A DNA stretch of 35,021 nt from Candidatus Gottesmanbacteria bacterium (GTDB lineage: Bacteria > Patescibacteriota > Microgenomatia > UBA10105 > UBA927). A model generated the notes under the pieces. That model had not been told where the DNA came from, ran no database searches, and was given only the letters and a program-made list of their open reading frames with translations. Positions 8,665 to 16,937 of this stretch are shown here, in pieces. A program made the translations under genes and the position numbers. The DNA lies in contig JACRMP010000001.1 of the NCBI GenBank assembly GCA_016214885.1, positions 1-35,021 of the forward strand, written 5' to 3'. Every line of letters starts with the position of its first letter. Within the stretch, counting starts at the first letter, position 1.

Positions 8665-10374
8665 TCAGGGCGCTACGAAAAGCGACATGATAAAGTTGGG
8701 CTGCAGTTTAACGACGGCAAGTATGTCGCCGAAGCTTAAGGCACCGTCTCTGTCAAAATCGAGGGGCAGTGCTTTGGGCATGTCGATTATCGTGGTATCA
8801 GGTTTAAGGACGCTAATGGATTGTGTGGGCAGATAATACGGTACCAGCGTAACGATACGGTATTTATTTCCGGGAACGACGTTACGCAGTTCTCCTACCG
8901 TTGCCGTACCGTTTTTAAACGTAACCCCCTGGATCTTGTGGATGAGCGCCAGGTTGTCGTACACCAGTACCGTGGCGTTGGACGCACTGCTGTCATTGCG
9001 CCAGCCCAGATTGAGACGGACAGTAACCGAGGGAGGAGGAACGAGTGTAAGTGTCCCCGCTTCAACGGTGATGGTATTGCCGTTGTGCAAAAGGTTTAAC
9101 GCATACGCATGGGTACCCGGCGCATTGGGAGTTTCGAGGTGGACGGTGAGTGTGCCAAATTGATGGGGTTCCATGACAGGCAGAGGGTTATATACCATGA
9201 GCATTTTAGCGTCTGACGTGAACGTGAGTGTGTACTCTTTGTTTTGCTCCGTCAGTATTCCCTGCCCCTCGTTTTTAAGGAGTGCTTCCAATACATAGGT
9301 AGATCCGGCAACAAGGGTTTCCGGAATTATTTTATGATCCAGCGTGTACTTTTCGCGCTGGCGGGGTTGGCCTTTTTGTTTAGGTATCTGTTGGTATGTC
9401 TGATACTGGCTGTAAAAATCTTCACTGCCTAATTTTTTCCAGGAGAAGTGATCAAACGGCAGCCCTTGATAACTTAACACAAACGGGGTGACGGCTACGA
9501 TATCGGGATCCGTCCAGACCGATGTTGCGGCAATGGTAAGGTTTGCTCCCACTGCGGCTGAGGAAAGAAGCCCTGAATTTACTACTACACCTTCACTGTG
9601 TACCCAGCCTGTTTCGGTGATAAATACCGGGAGTTTTTTGGTAACACCGAGTTCTTTGAGGCGATTAAGTTCCCACTGGTAGCTCCGGAGAGTCCCCCGT
9701 CCGGTGGCATACGGGGATCCGGAAAATGCAGGGTTAGGATACGAGTGTGATGCCCAGCCGTCCAGATGGTCTGCGAGTTTAGGCTCTGCCTGGAACATGC
9801 GGGATAGAAACACCGATGCATCCAGAGACCGGCCATCTGATGCGGCTGATACATCGAGTCCTGCTGGCAGGACAAAAAAATCTTCGGATGCTTCGTGAAG
9901 CTTCTGAGCGTGACGCACCAACGTGCGGGCGTAGTCCTCGGGATCAAGCGATTTACCCCATTCATTGGCATGATTGGGTTCATTAAATATGCTTACATAA
10001 CGGTTCTCTGTGGGCCAGTTTAGGGAGTTAAGAAACCGAGCCCAGTCAGAAGCAGAATCGTTATATGGTTTCGCCCAGGAATCGCCGTTTATGTGGGTGG
10101 CAATACGGACAATGGGAATTAAATGAAGCGAGCGCATGTCATTTAAAACCCTCTGCCATTTACCCAGATCGCGGTCGTCCTCCTGTATGACCAGTGTGAC
10201 ATATCCCCAGTCCCCGCCTCCGGAGTTTACTAATTTCGCGGCATCACCCAGTCCGTTTGGATCTACGATATGGATACCGTATTTATTGTTCGGCACTGCC
10301 AGCGGGTCGTATTTGGCAAAAACAGGAACCGGCAGCAATAGGAGGATTGCAAGGAATATAAATAGCTTCCGCAT
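8665..10374 (-). CDS. Secreted clan GH-A-like glycoside hydrolase with single dockerin-like C-terminal EF-hand
   Basis: Signal peptide; VSIFNEPNHANEWG, PVFITETGW; C-terminal LPLDFDRDGALSFGDILAVVKL. Confidence 0.75.
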   Translation of the reverse strand: MRKLFIFLAILLLLPVPVFAKYDPLAVPNNKYGIHIVDPNGLGDAAKLVNSGGGDWGYVTLVIQEDDRDLGKWQRVLNDMRSLHLIPIVRIATHINGDSWAKPYNDSASDWARFLNSLNWPTENRYVSIFNEPNHANEWGKSLDPEDYARTLVRHAQKLHEASEDFFVLPAGLDVSAASDGRSLDASVFLSRMFQAEPKLADHLDGWASHSYPNPAFSGSPYATGRGTLRSYQWELNRLKELGVTKKLPVFITETGWVHSEGVVVNSGLLSSAAVGANLTIAATSVWTDPDIVAVTPFVLSYQGLPFDHFSWKKLGSEDFYSQYQTYQQIPKQKGQPRQREKYTLDHKIIPETLVAGSTYVLEALLKNEGQGILTEQNKEYTLTFTSDAKMLMVYNPLPVMEPHQFGTLTVHLETPNAPGTHAYALNLLHNGNTITVEAGTLTLVPPPSVTVRLNLGWRNDSSASNATVLVYDNLALIHKIQGVTFKNGTATVGELRNVVPGNKYRIVTLVPYYLPTQSISVLKPDTTIIDMPKALPLDFDRDGALSFGDILAVVKLQPNFIMSLFVAP

Positions 10375-10375
10375 G

Positions 10376-10447
10376 TACCCCCAGAAGGAATCGGACCTTC
10401 ATCGGATCATTAGAAGTGATCTGCTCTATCCATTGAGCTATAGGGGC
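10376..10447 (-). tRNA. tRNA-Arg(TCT), no encoded CCA
   Basis: GCCCCTATAGCTCAATGGATAGAGCAGATCACTTCTAATGATC...TGGGGGTA. Confidence 0.9.
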
Positions 10448-10478
10448 GAGTATGCAAATTATACTATGGAAGCGTGAT

Positions 10479-12182
10479 TTAATGAAGTTCCGCGCGCCGC
10501 TCTTTGATGTATTGGCTCCAGTTTTCGATGAAGTCGAAAACGACCACCATCGGGGTTTCAACCAAAAAAGTAAATACAATGGCGATAATGTTGTACTCTT
10601 TCCACTTAGCGGCCAGTATGCTGCCGATACGGGCTATAGGTACGGATAGCATGTCCAGCAAAAATTCCCAGACGGGTGTTTTGTCATCAACCGAAAGCTC
10701 CTTGGATTTGTTGCGTATTCCCACCGCGGCAAAAAAGGTAAGAGCTATGGTGAAAGTGTCAAAGATAACCGACGTGATCGGCAGCTTGGCGATATAGAAG
10801 AGGTAGCCTACCCCACCCAGAACCCCGAACATCATAAATAGGTAGAGCAAGCCGACTACTAACATAAAGGCAGAGTTGCGGCGCTTCTTCATATATACGT
10901 CATAGAGTTTTTTCTTTTCGTCGTCATACACAAACTGGTAGACGGTGGAAAGCACCTGGGTTACGTTTTCTTCTGCAGGAGGTCTGATTATCGAAACAAG
11001 CGCAAACATAACTGCAGTGGGAACTACAAAGTCTACTATGGCAGCAAACAGGTTAAATCCTTCGTAAAATATTTTCGCCAGCGGGATCTCGACAATGTAA
11101 AAAGTGACCCAGTTGGATAAGAAAACGGACAAAGTGGAAAATATAGCAAGGCGCATGAGCCGGCTTTTAAGGGAAAGGAACCGTTTGTTATACGCTTGGG
11201 TAATTTCTGCCGTGAGTTTTATCTTATCGGAAAATATCGCCGCTACTTTTTGCGGGTTTTCTTTGTGCGTATCCAGCACGTCACCTAACAGCATGTATAC
11301 GGTGTCAATGCGTTCGCAAATGGAATAGAGCTGACGGCTTACGGCATGTTCGAGCACCTTGTCTTTTTCCGTCCAGATGGTGGGTATATCGGTCGCAAGT
11401 TTTTCCAACAGTTCGGGTGAAGGGTTAAGCCAATCAGCGTAACTAAATTTCATCAACTGGGCGAGAATATAATTGTCGTCCAGGTCGAATAAGGTGCGGC
11501 TTGCAGCGATAAATACGTGGGTTTTTTTCTCATCGGCAGACATACTGTCTTCCGGTCTGATACGGATTCTCTCCGTGAGCGTTTGTGTCATGGTTTCCAG
11601 TAACACCCTTTCTTTGACCGGATTGGTGAGGATTTCTTCGATATCGACGGCGGCTAACTCAATAATGAAATAGGTAAAGTTTATCTGACGCTTAATGGGA
11701 AGCAGTTCATTGGTGGGAAATTTTGCATGCTTGAGTACATACAGCGCTTTCTTGAGGACTGTTTCTACTAGTATGACCTGTTCCTGAGGAATTTCATCGT
11801 TTTGGAGGTGTCCGCCGCGGATAAGGTCTGCAGTTACTGAGTACGCCACCCGGTAGGTATCGATATCTGATTTAAGGGTTACGCCGGAAAGTTTGGGAAA
11901 GAGGATCCGTTTGAGTGCGCGCTCAATAGCGCTTCTCCGTAGCACATTATCCTCTTTCCAATCGATAACTTTCCGTACCTGCTCGTAGAATTTCGCGATA
12001 TGCGAGGCGATTTCGTCGACATGTATGGGGGTTACGGGTTTTTTAGCGGACTGGATACCGTCCGTATAAGTGCTCAGCATGTGATCCATTTCCTTTGACA
12101 ACGGATGGATATCAGTGCTGTCCTCTGAAGGTTCCGGTGAATGTTCTGTGTGTTGCGCGTGCGGATCGGTTGTTTCTTGCAT
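10479..12182 (-). CDS. Large multi-TM protein of unknown function
   Basis: Soluble N-terminal region plus C-terminal TMs; start at MQETTDPH because the upstream part overlaps tRNA-Gly. Confidence 0.75.
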   Translation of the reverse strand: MQETTDPHAQHTEHSPEPSEDSTDIHPLSKEMDHMLSTYTDGIQSAKKPVTPIHVDEIASHIAKFYEQVRKVIDWKEDNVLRRSAIERALKRILFPKLSGVTLKSDIDTYRVAYSVTADLIRGGHLQNDEIPQEQVILVETVLKKALYVLKHAKFPTNELLPIKRQINFTYFIIELAAVDIEEILTNPVKERVLLETMTQTLTERIRIRPEDSMSADEKKTHVFIAASRTLFDLDDNYILAQLMKFSYADWLNPSPELLEKLATDIPTIWTEKDKVLEHAVSRQLYSICERIDTVYMLLGDVLDTHKENPQKVAAIFSDKIKLTAEITQAYNKRFLSLKSRLMRLAIFSTLSVFLSNWVTFYIVEIPLAKIFYEGFNLFAAIVDFVVPTAVMFALVSIIRPPAEENVTQVLSTVYQFVYDDEKKKLYDVYMKKRRNSAFMLVVGLLYLFMMFGVLGGVGYLFYIAKLPITSVIFDTFTIALTFFAAVGIRNKSKELSVDDKTPVWEFLLDMLSVPIARIGSILAAKWKEYNIIAIVFTFLVETPMVVVFDFIENWSQYIKERRAELH

Positions 12183-12203
12183 ACGTATTGCCCAAGGTTT
12201 AAC

Positions 12204-12277
12204 TGGAGCGGATGAAGGGAATCGAACCCTCGTCACCAGTTTGGAAAACTGGCGCTCTACCATTGAGCTACACCCGC
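12204..12277 (-). tRNA. tRNA-Gly(TCC), CCA encoded
   Basis: GCGGGTGTAGCTCAATGGTAGAGCGCCAGTTTTCCAAACTGG...CATCCGCTCCA. Confidence 0.92.
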
Positions 12278-12362
12278 CTCGCGTCGACGAACTCCGTAAA
12301 TAACGACGGACCCGTTACGCACTACGATATTATATCGTGTTTTCCGCACCAATGCACACTCT

Positions 12363-12803
12363 TCATTTGTCCATAAATTGGACCATGTCTCCGATAGTTA
12401 TCTGATGCTCACGTACAAACCCGGCGTTAACTTCCAGAACTTTGTCTACCGGAACCTTAGGCTTAATCATTGCAGGTTGCTGATCGCCGACGGGAGGCGG
12501 AACGTTTAGCGTGATGTCTGCAATCCGGTTGCCGTCTATCCAGATAAAATCCAGAGGAAACAGCATACCGCGCATCCAAAAATTATAGTGTTCTTTATGA
12601 TCATACGGAAACAGCATGCCTGAAGAATTTCCCAGAATTTTGCGTCCTCCCAGGCCTTTTTGTTTCTGAGCTTCGGTGACCGCGACTTCGGTTACGATAA
12701 CGGTGTCGCGGATTTTTACTTTAGATACGAGGGGGTGAGAGCGATAGTACAGTAACAATGTGAGAAACGGTAAAATAATAAGCACCAGAAGCCAGGGTTT
12801 CAT
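12363..12803 (-). CDS. DUF192 family secreted/anchored protein
   Basis: KQKGLGGRKILGNSSGMLFPYDHKEHYNFWMRGMLFPLDFIWID. Confidence 0.88.
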   Translation of the reverse strand: MKPWLLVLIILPFLTLLLYYRSHPLVSKVKIRDTVIVTEVAVTEAQKQKGLGGRKILGNSSGMLFPYDHKEHYNFWMRGMLFPLDFIWIDGNRIADITLNVPPPVGDQQPAMIKPKVPVDKVLEVNAGFVREHQITIGDMVQFMDK

Positions 12804-12807
12804 ATCG

Positions 12808-13716
12808 TTATTTACTCCGTGTCAGGCAAAAACGCACCAATGCCGTAAGTTCGCCTTTGCGCGTTTCACTGATGGGCAGCAAGCCAATTTCATGATCACA
12901 GTGCTCGAGCAGCGATACTTTGAGATCATTGAGTTCGTCGCTGTCCAATAAGGTCGCCAATGTTTGTTTCTCATTCCGCTGATCGCTGCCGGTAGGTTTA
13001 CCGGTGATTGTGCTGTCGCCTGCTACACTCAGTTCATCATCGCGGATTTGAAACAGTAATCCCATAGATTCTCCTAGCCGGTCAAGGACATCTAAATTGT
13101 TTTTCGTAGCTCCCGCGAGTATTGCACCTACTGACATGGATAGCGAAAAGGTATACCGGGCGGTTTTATACCGGTACAGCGACATAACGTCCTCTTTGGA
13201 CATGGCAGTACTTTTGCCGCTCATCATGTCCTGCATCTGAGCAATAATAACCGGCTGTAGCTCCCGAGAAACCACATCATTGAGCCGGACATCAGTTAAC
13301 AATTCCTGTGCCATAAAGAAGCAGAGATCGCCGATATTTATGGCCTGGCTTATACCGGTGTGTACGTCACCGGAACTGACACGGTACTGTTCCCACATGC
13401 TGGGACCCCCTCTTCTCAGGGTATCACGGTCCATAACGTCATCGTGGATAAGAAAGCCTGAATGATAGAGCTCAAGAGCAGACGCCGCTTTGTATATATC
13501 GGGAGATATATTTTTTTGAAAAAGTGAGTATATATACACCGCTAAGCTTCCGCGAGTAGTTTTACCCGATGTAACAAACGGAATAAGCCGGTCGATTACA
13601 TCGCCGCCAAAGCTGTTTATTTGGACAAGTTTAGATTTCTTGTTTGTTAAATACGTAACCAGATAACTGTCTATACCCTTTTTATGCTTAAGAATTTCGG
13701 TGAGTGAGTCTGTCAT
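12808..13716 (-). CDS. Polyprenyl (geranylgeranyl-type) diphosphate synthase
   Basis: FLIHDDVMDRDTLRRGGPSMW first Asp-rich motif; LLFQIRDDELSVAGD...GKPTGSD second. Confidence 0.88.
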   Translation of the reverse strand: MTDSLTEILKHKKGIDSYLVTYLTNKKSKLVQINSFGGDVIDRLIPFVTSGKTTRGSLAVYIYSLFQKNISPDIYKAASALELYHSGFLIHDDVMDRDTLRRGGPSMWEQYRVSSGDVHTGISQAINIGDLCFFMAQELLTDVRLNDVVSRELQPVIIAQMQDMMSGKSTAMSKEDVMSLYRYKTARYTFSLSMSVGAILAGATKNNLDVLDRLGESMGLLFQIRDDELSVAGDSTITGKPTGSDQRNEKQTLATLLDSDELNDLKVSLLEHCDHEIGLLPISETRKGELTALVRFCLTRSK

Positions 13717-13753
13717 AGGATTATTGTACTGTATTCTGTTAAAATAGCGTCAT

Positions 13754-13829
13754 CGGGGTGTGGCTCAATTGGTAGAGTGCGCGCTTTGGGAGCGTGAGGT
13801 TCCGAGTTCGAGTCTCGGCACCCCGACCA
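13754..13829 (+). tRNA. tRNA-Pro(TGG), CCA encoded
   Basis: CGGGGTGTGGCTCAATTGGTAGAGTGCGCGCTTTGGGAGCGTG...CACCCCGACCA. Confidence 0.93.
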
Positions 13830-13940
13830 ACTTTATTCTCCAACAAACTTTCCCCTGACCTGTTCCGAGTTCCCCGTGACTACACGGGATCGTTGGCAGT
13901 AATTACTCGACGCGAAGAAGCGTCTCGCAAACTGCCTCCG

Positions 13941-13963
13941 TCGAGTCTCGGCACCCCGACCAA
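13941..13963 (+). repeat. Exact 23-bp duplication of the tRNA-Pro 3' end
   Basis: TCGAGTCTCGGCACCCCGACCAA at 13808-13830 and again at 13941-13963. Confidence 0.95.
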
Positions 13964-13973
13964 AAGCTTTTGT

Positions 13974-14720
13974 CTATTTTTTCCCTCCTTTTTTCCACGG
14001 TGCGTGTTCAATAAGCGGACTGTATATGTCGTCAGCAAGCGGTATATGCAATTCGTCAGTTTCATTTTTTGTCGGGGCGTCTGCTGCGAATCTGATGAAC
14101 GGAACATCAGTGATAAGAACAAGCGGCGTTTGTTCATTTCCTTCTCCCATCACCAATACTGCCGCGGCGGCTAGCCCATCCGCTACATTTGCTTTGGTGA
14201 CTTTAAGTTTTCTTCCGAACAGATCCGGGGTATCTATATAGTTATTGAGTGCAGAGAATCCCGCATACGCAAGCGACACTCCAGTTGTCCCCAGGTGGAG
14301 CGGAGTTGTTTTGCTGTCCGAAATAAGCACACCAACATCATTGATGTTAAACCGCTTTGCTAAATAATCTCGCACTTCCCTGGCCGTTGCTTCCGGGTTT
14401 CTCGGCCAAAGCACATAATAGCCGTTACCATTTGATTCATCTATCCCAGCGGTCGGGATAAGCGTATTTCTGGTAACGGTAAGCGATATATCATATTTAC
14501 TTTTTTCTGGGGGAATGTAGAGCTCTGATTCCTGTTCAATAAGTTTTTGTTTGTCTATGGATCCGATTGCCACCACATTGCCTTCGCAAAGGGATATGAT
14601 TTTTGAGGTTATTACCAGCACCGACTGCTCAGGTATACCGGTGAGTACTCTGTCAAGAACGGCGATGAGTGTTTGGGCATTTGCCGTAATCTTTTCAGTT
14701 CTTATAGGTGTTATGTTCAT
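13974..14720 (-). CDS. CofE-like / FolC2-like gamma-glutamyl ligase
   Basis: SVLVITSKIISLCEGN, GIDESNGNGYYVLWPRNP, DVGVLISDSKTTPLHLGTTG. Confidence 0.85.
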   Translation of the reverse strand: MNITPIRTEKITANAQTLIAVLDRVLTGIPEQSVLVITSKIISLCEGNVVAIGSIDKQKLIEQESELYIPPEKSKYDISLTVTRNTLIPTAGIDESNGNGYYVLWPRNPEATAREVRDYLAKRFNINDVGVLISDSKTTPLHLGTTGVSLAYAGFSALNNYIDTPDLFGRKLKVTKANVADGLAAAAVLVMGEGNEQTPLVLITDVPFIRFAADAPTKNETDELHIPLADDIYSPLIEHAPWKKGGKK

Positions 14721-15217
14721 GTTAACGGTACTGATTCGACACGATTAAGTTTTTCTAAATATTTATTATATGGCTTAGAAATGATTTCAGTATTTTCCAA
14801 ATAAAATTCTTTTTCCATTGATTTATGCTGATTAGGAAGGTAGGTTAAAATAATAGAGTTAAGAAAATCATTTATAATATACAAGCCGATAACCCCGTTT
14901 TTATAACCATATTCCGAGTAATTCATTTTTATAATGTTTACTTTCTCATACCCTTTTGCTTTGAGCCACGCAAGCCCTGCTGCTTTATTTGCTACTAACA
15001 CCTGTTCTCCATTGACAAATTTCCCTCCCGTTTCTTTAAACACATGTATTTCCCATCTATCCGGGTATTCTACTAGTTTTTCTACATCATTACCTTGATG
15101 TACGCCATAGTAATGAGTGGAAACTATATCTTTTATTTTCTTTGCACCTTTTTGATTGAGTAAGTTTAATACGGTGCTAAATGAATCGACGCGGTATTTC
15201 TTTTCCTGTAGCTTCAT
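14717..15217 (-). CDS. CYTH-like / class IV adenylate cyclase-like protein
   Basis: N-terminal EKKYRVDSFSTVLNLLNQKGAKK, YYGVHQGNDVEKL; overlaps neighbours by 4 nt. Confidence 0.6.
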   Translation of the reverse strand: MKLQEKKYRVDSFSTVLNLLNQKGAKKIKDIVSTHYYGVHQGNDVEKLVEYPDRWEIHVFKETGGKFVNGEQVLVANKAAGLAWLKAKGYEKVNIIKMNYSEYGYKNGVIGLYIINDFLNSIILTYLPNQHKSMEKEFYLENTEIISKPYNKYLEKLNRVESVPLT

Positions 15218-15741
15218 ATGACTTTATAATGCATGAGCAGCGTACCTTTGTTATTTAGCTTGGTAACGCTGATAAGTTGCAAGGATACATCTACATCTAC
15301 GGGGGCAAATAAATTGTTGCCGCTTCCGAAAAATTTTGGTTCGATGGTCAAGTAACATTCATTGATAAGCTTACCCGCAAGAAAGGAGCGGTTGAGCTGG
15401 CTTCCTCCGACCAGAAGCATGCTCTCGTATCCTTCCGCTGTCATGCGCTGGGTGAGCGCCTCAGGCGTTTCCGCGGTAAACTCCAGCTGCCCCTGTACTG
15501 TCTCCGTCTGAAAATCTTCCGGAGTACTCGTCATTACAATGCGCCGTAGCGTTGAAGAAGGCGTAATGGTTTTTTTTATCGCGGTGTAGGTGTTCTTGCC
15601 CATGACCAGCAAATGGTGCTCGGATTTAAGTTTGGCAAAGTGCGCCAGATCTTCAGGGGACGACCATCCGTGCACCTTGGGCTCATGCCACATGGTAGTT
15701 CTGCCGTCAGCGGTGGTAACCATAACAAGAATTATTTTCAT
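15214..15741 (-). CDS. Dihydrofolate reductase / RibD C-terminal family
   Basis: MKIILVMVTTADGRTT, LLVMGKNTYTAI, SMLLVGGSQLNRSFL. Confidence 0.82.
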   Translation of the reverse strand: MKIILVMVTTADGRTTMWHEPKVHGWSSPEDLAHFAKLKSEHHLLVMGKNTYTAIKKTITPSSTLRRIVMTSTPEDFQTETVQGQLEFTAETPEALTQRMTAEGYESMLLVGGSQLNRSFLAGKLINECYLTIEPKFFGSGNNLFAPVDVDVSLQLISVTKLNNKGTLLMHYKVI

Positions 15742-16064
15742 AATGCGGGAAACGTGTATAGTGATTTTGATAAATCCACTTGTGTGTCGGTAAGAAAAAC
15801 AACACCTTCCAGCTCGAGTTTACGGAGTTGTTCTTTGGGTCCCCCGAATGCATATCCGGGAGCCAATCTCCCGTCAGAAAAAACAACACGGTGGCATGGG
15901 GTCAGATCACTGTCGGGATTTGCATGCAGCGCGTGCCCGATTCTCCGCGCGTCCTTAGTATGGAGCGCATTGGCAATGGCTCCGTAGGTAGTCACCTTAC
16001 CCGCGGGAACGGATCTGACCAGCGCGTAAATCTGCTGAAAAAATGAATCGGGTGTATCAGTCAT
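15738..16064 (-). CDS. MGMT-family (alkyltransferase-like) protein
   Basis: VPAGKVTTYGAIANAL, LTPCHRVVFSDGRL. Confidence 0.88.
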   Translation of the reverse strand: MTDTPDSFFQQIYALVRSVPAGKVTTYGAIANALHTKDARRIGHALHANPDSDLTPCHRVVFSDGRLAPGYAFGGPKEQLRKLELEGVVFLTDTQVDLSKSLYTFPAL

Positions 16065-16075
16065 AAATATACTCC

Positions 16076-16747
16076 TTATGTTAAATGGGCAGATAGCAAA
16101 AACGAAATAACCACATGGATAAGTGAGGATTTAAGTGCCGGGGTGGCTTTGCCCGGGATTTCAGCAGTGAATGACCGCTTGCAGCGGTTTTCTTCATACA
16201 ACCATCGGCTGGAAAAGCCGGTTGTTTCCCCCGTTTTTTCAAATCCCAATGAAACATATCCTTTTTCGACATACAGGTTTAGGTGCTCATCGTCGACATC
16301 ATCAACGCCGGTATATAATTTCGCATCCGTTTTGTGGATAGCAGCACGGTACGCTACCAGTTCCTCATCGGTCATTTGTTCAGTGTCATACAGATAAAAG
16401 CCCATGGTCCGGTCAGGATCTTCATGGATATCAACACATAAATCAAACCGGTAATTACCAAGCAGCGACATAACGGCTTTTGCTTCAGGATCTGTTGAGT
16501 TTTTGGTAAACTGGCGGTTGATGTCATTGCTGTAGGCATTTTTTCTTGTCTTCGCTTTAACTGCACTTGGGCTTACCCGCGGGATGTAGAGAAAGGCAGG
16601 AAGGCTGGGTGCATGCTGGGTAAGATATGCCTCCAGGAGATTGCCGGATTCATATTCGTCGCCATGCATTCCGGAAAGTAAAAGAATACGCGGATCCTCA
16701 CCATGGGTGAAGTACGTAATCACATCTTGGTGTCTGTGTTCGTCCAT
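16076..16747 (-). CDS. Succinylglutamate desuccinylase/aspartoacylase (M14-like) family
   Basis: LLSGMHGDEYESGN, NDINRQF, LCVDIHEDPD. Confidence 0.78.
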   Translation of the reverse strand: MDEHRHQDVITYFTHGEDPRILLLSGMHGDEYESGNLLEAYLTQHAPSLPAFLYIPRVSPSAVKAKTRKNAYSNDINRQFTKNSTDPEAKAVMSLLGNYRFDLCVDIHEDPDRTMGFYLYDTEQMTDEELVAYRAAIHKTDAKLYTGVDDVDDEHLNLYVEKGYVSLGFEKTGETTGFSSRWLYEENRCKRSFTAEIPGKATPALKSSLIHVVISFLLSAHLT

Positions 16748-16749
16748 CG

Positions 16750-16839
16750 TGGTGCCGAGGGCGGGGGTCGAACCCGCACGAAGTGTTTAGCTCCGCGGGC
16801 TCTTAAGGCCCGTGTGTCTGCCAATTCCACCACCTCGGC
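16750..16839 (-). tRNA. tRNA-Leu(TAA), CCA encoded
   Basis: GCCGAGGTGGTGGAATTGGCAGACACACGGGCCTTAAGAGCCCG...CCTCGGCACCA. Confidence 0.93.
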
Positions 16840-16852
16840 TAAGTATTTAAGA

Positions 16853-16909
16853 TTAGCCAACCGCCTCGCGTCGACCGCGTATTCGCGAGTCGAGGCGGGC
16901 CTCGGCTAA
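16853..16909. repeat. Palindromic dispersed repeat, copy B
   Basis: TTAGCC/GGCTAA outer and CCGCCTCG/CGAGGCGG inner inverted arms. Confidence 0.8.
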
Positions 16910-16937
16910 TAGTCATGTATTAAAATGTACAAGGTTA

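Noticed and set aside
12115-12303. ORF ending PRVDELRK, and 17903..18136 containing PRVDELRE
   Set aside because: Translations of tRNA-Gly and of the GCCTCGCGTCGAC repeat; useful as a repeat marker but not proteins.
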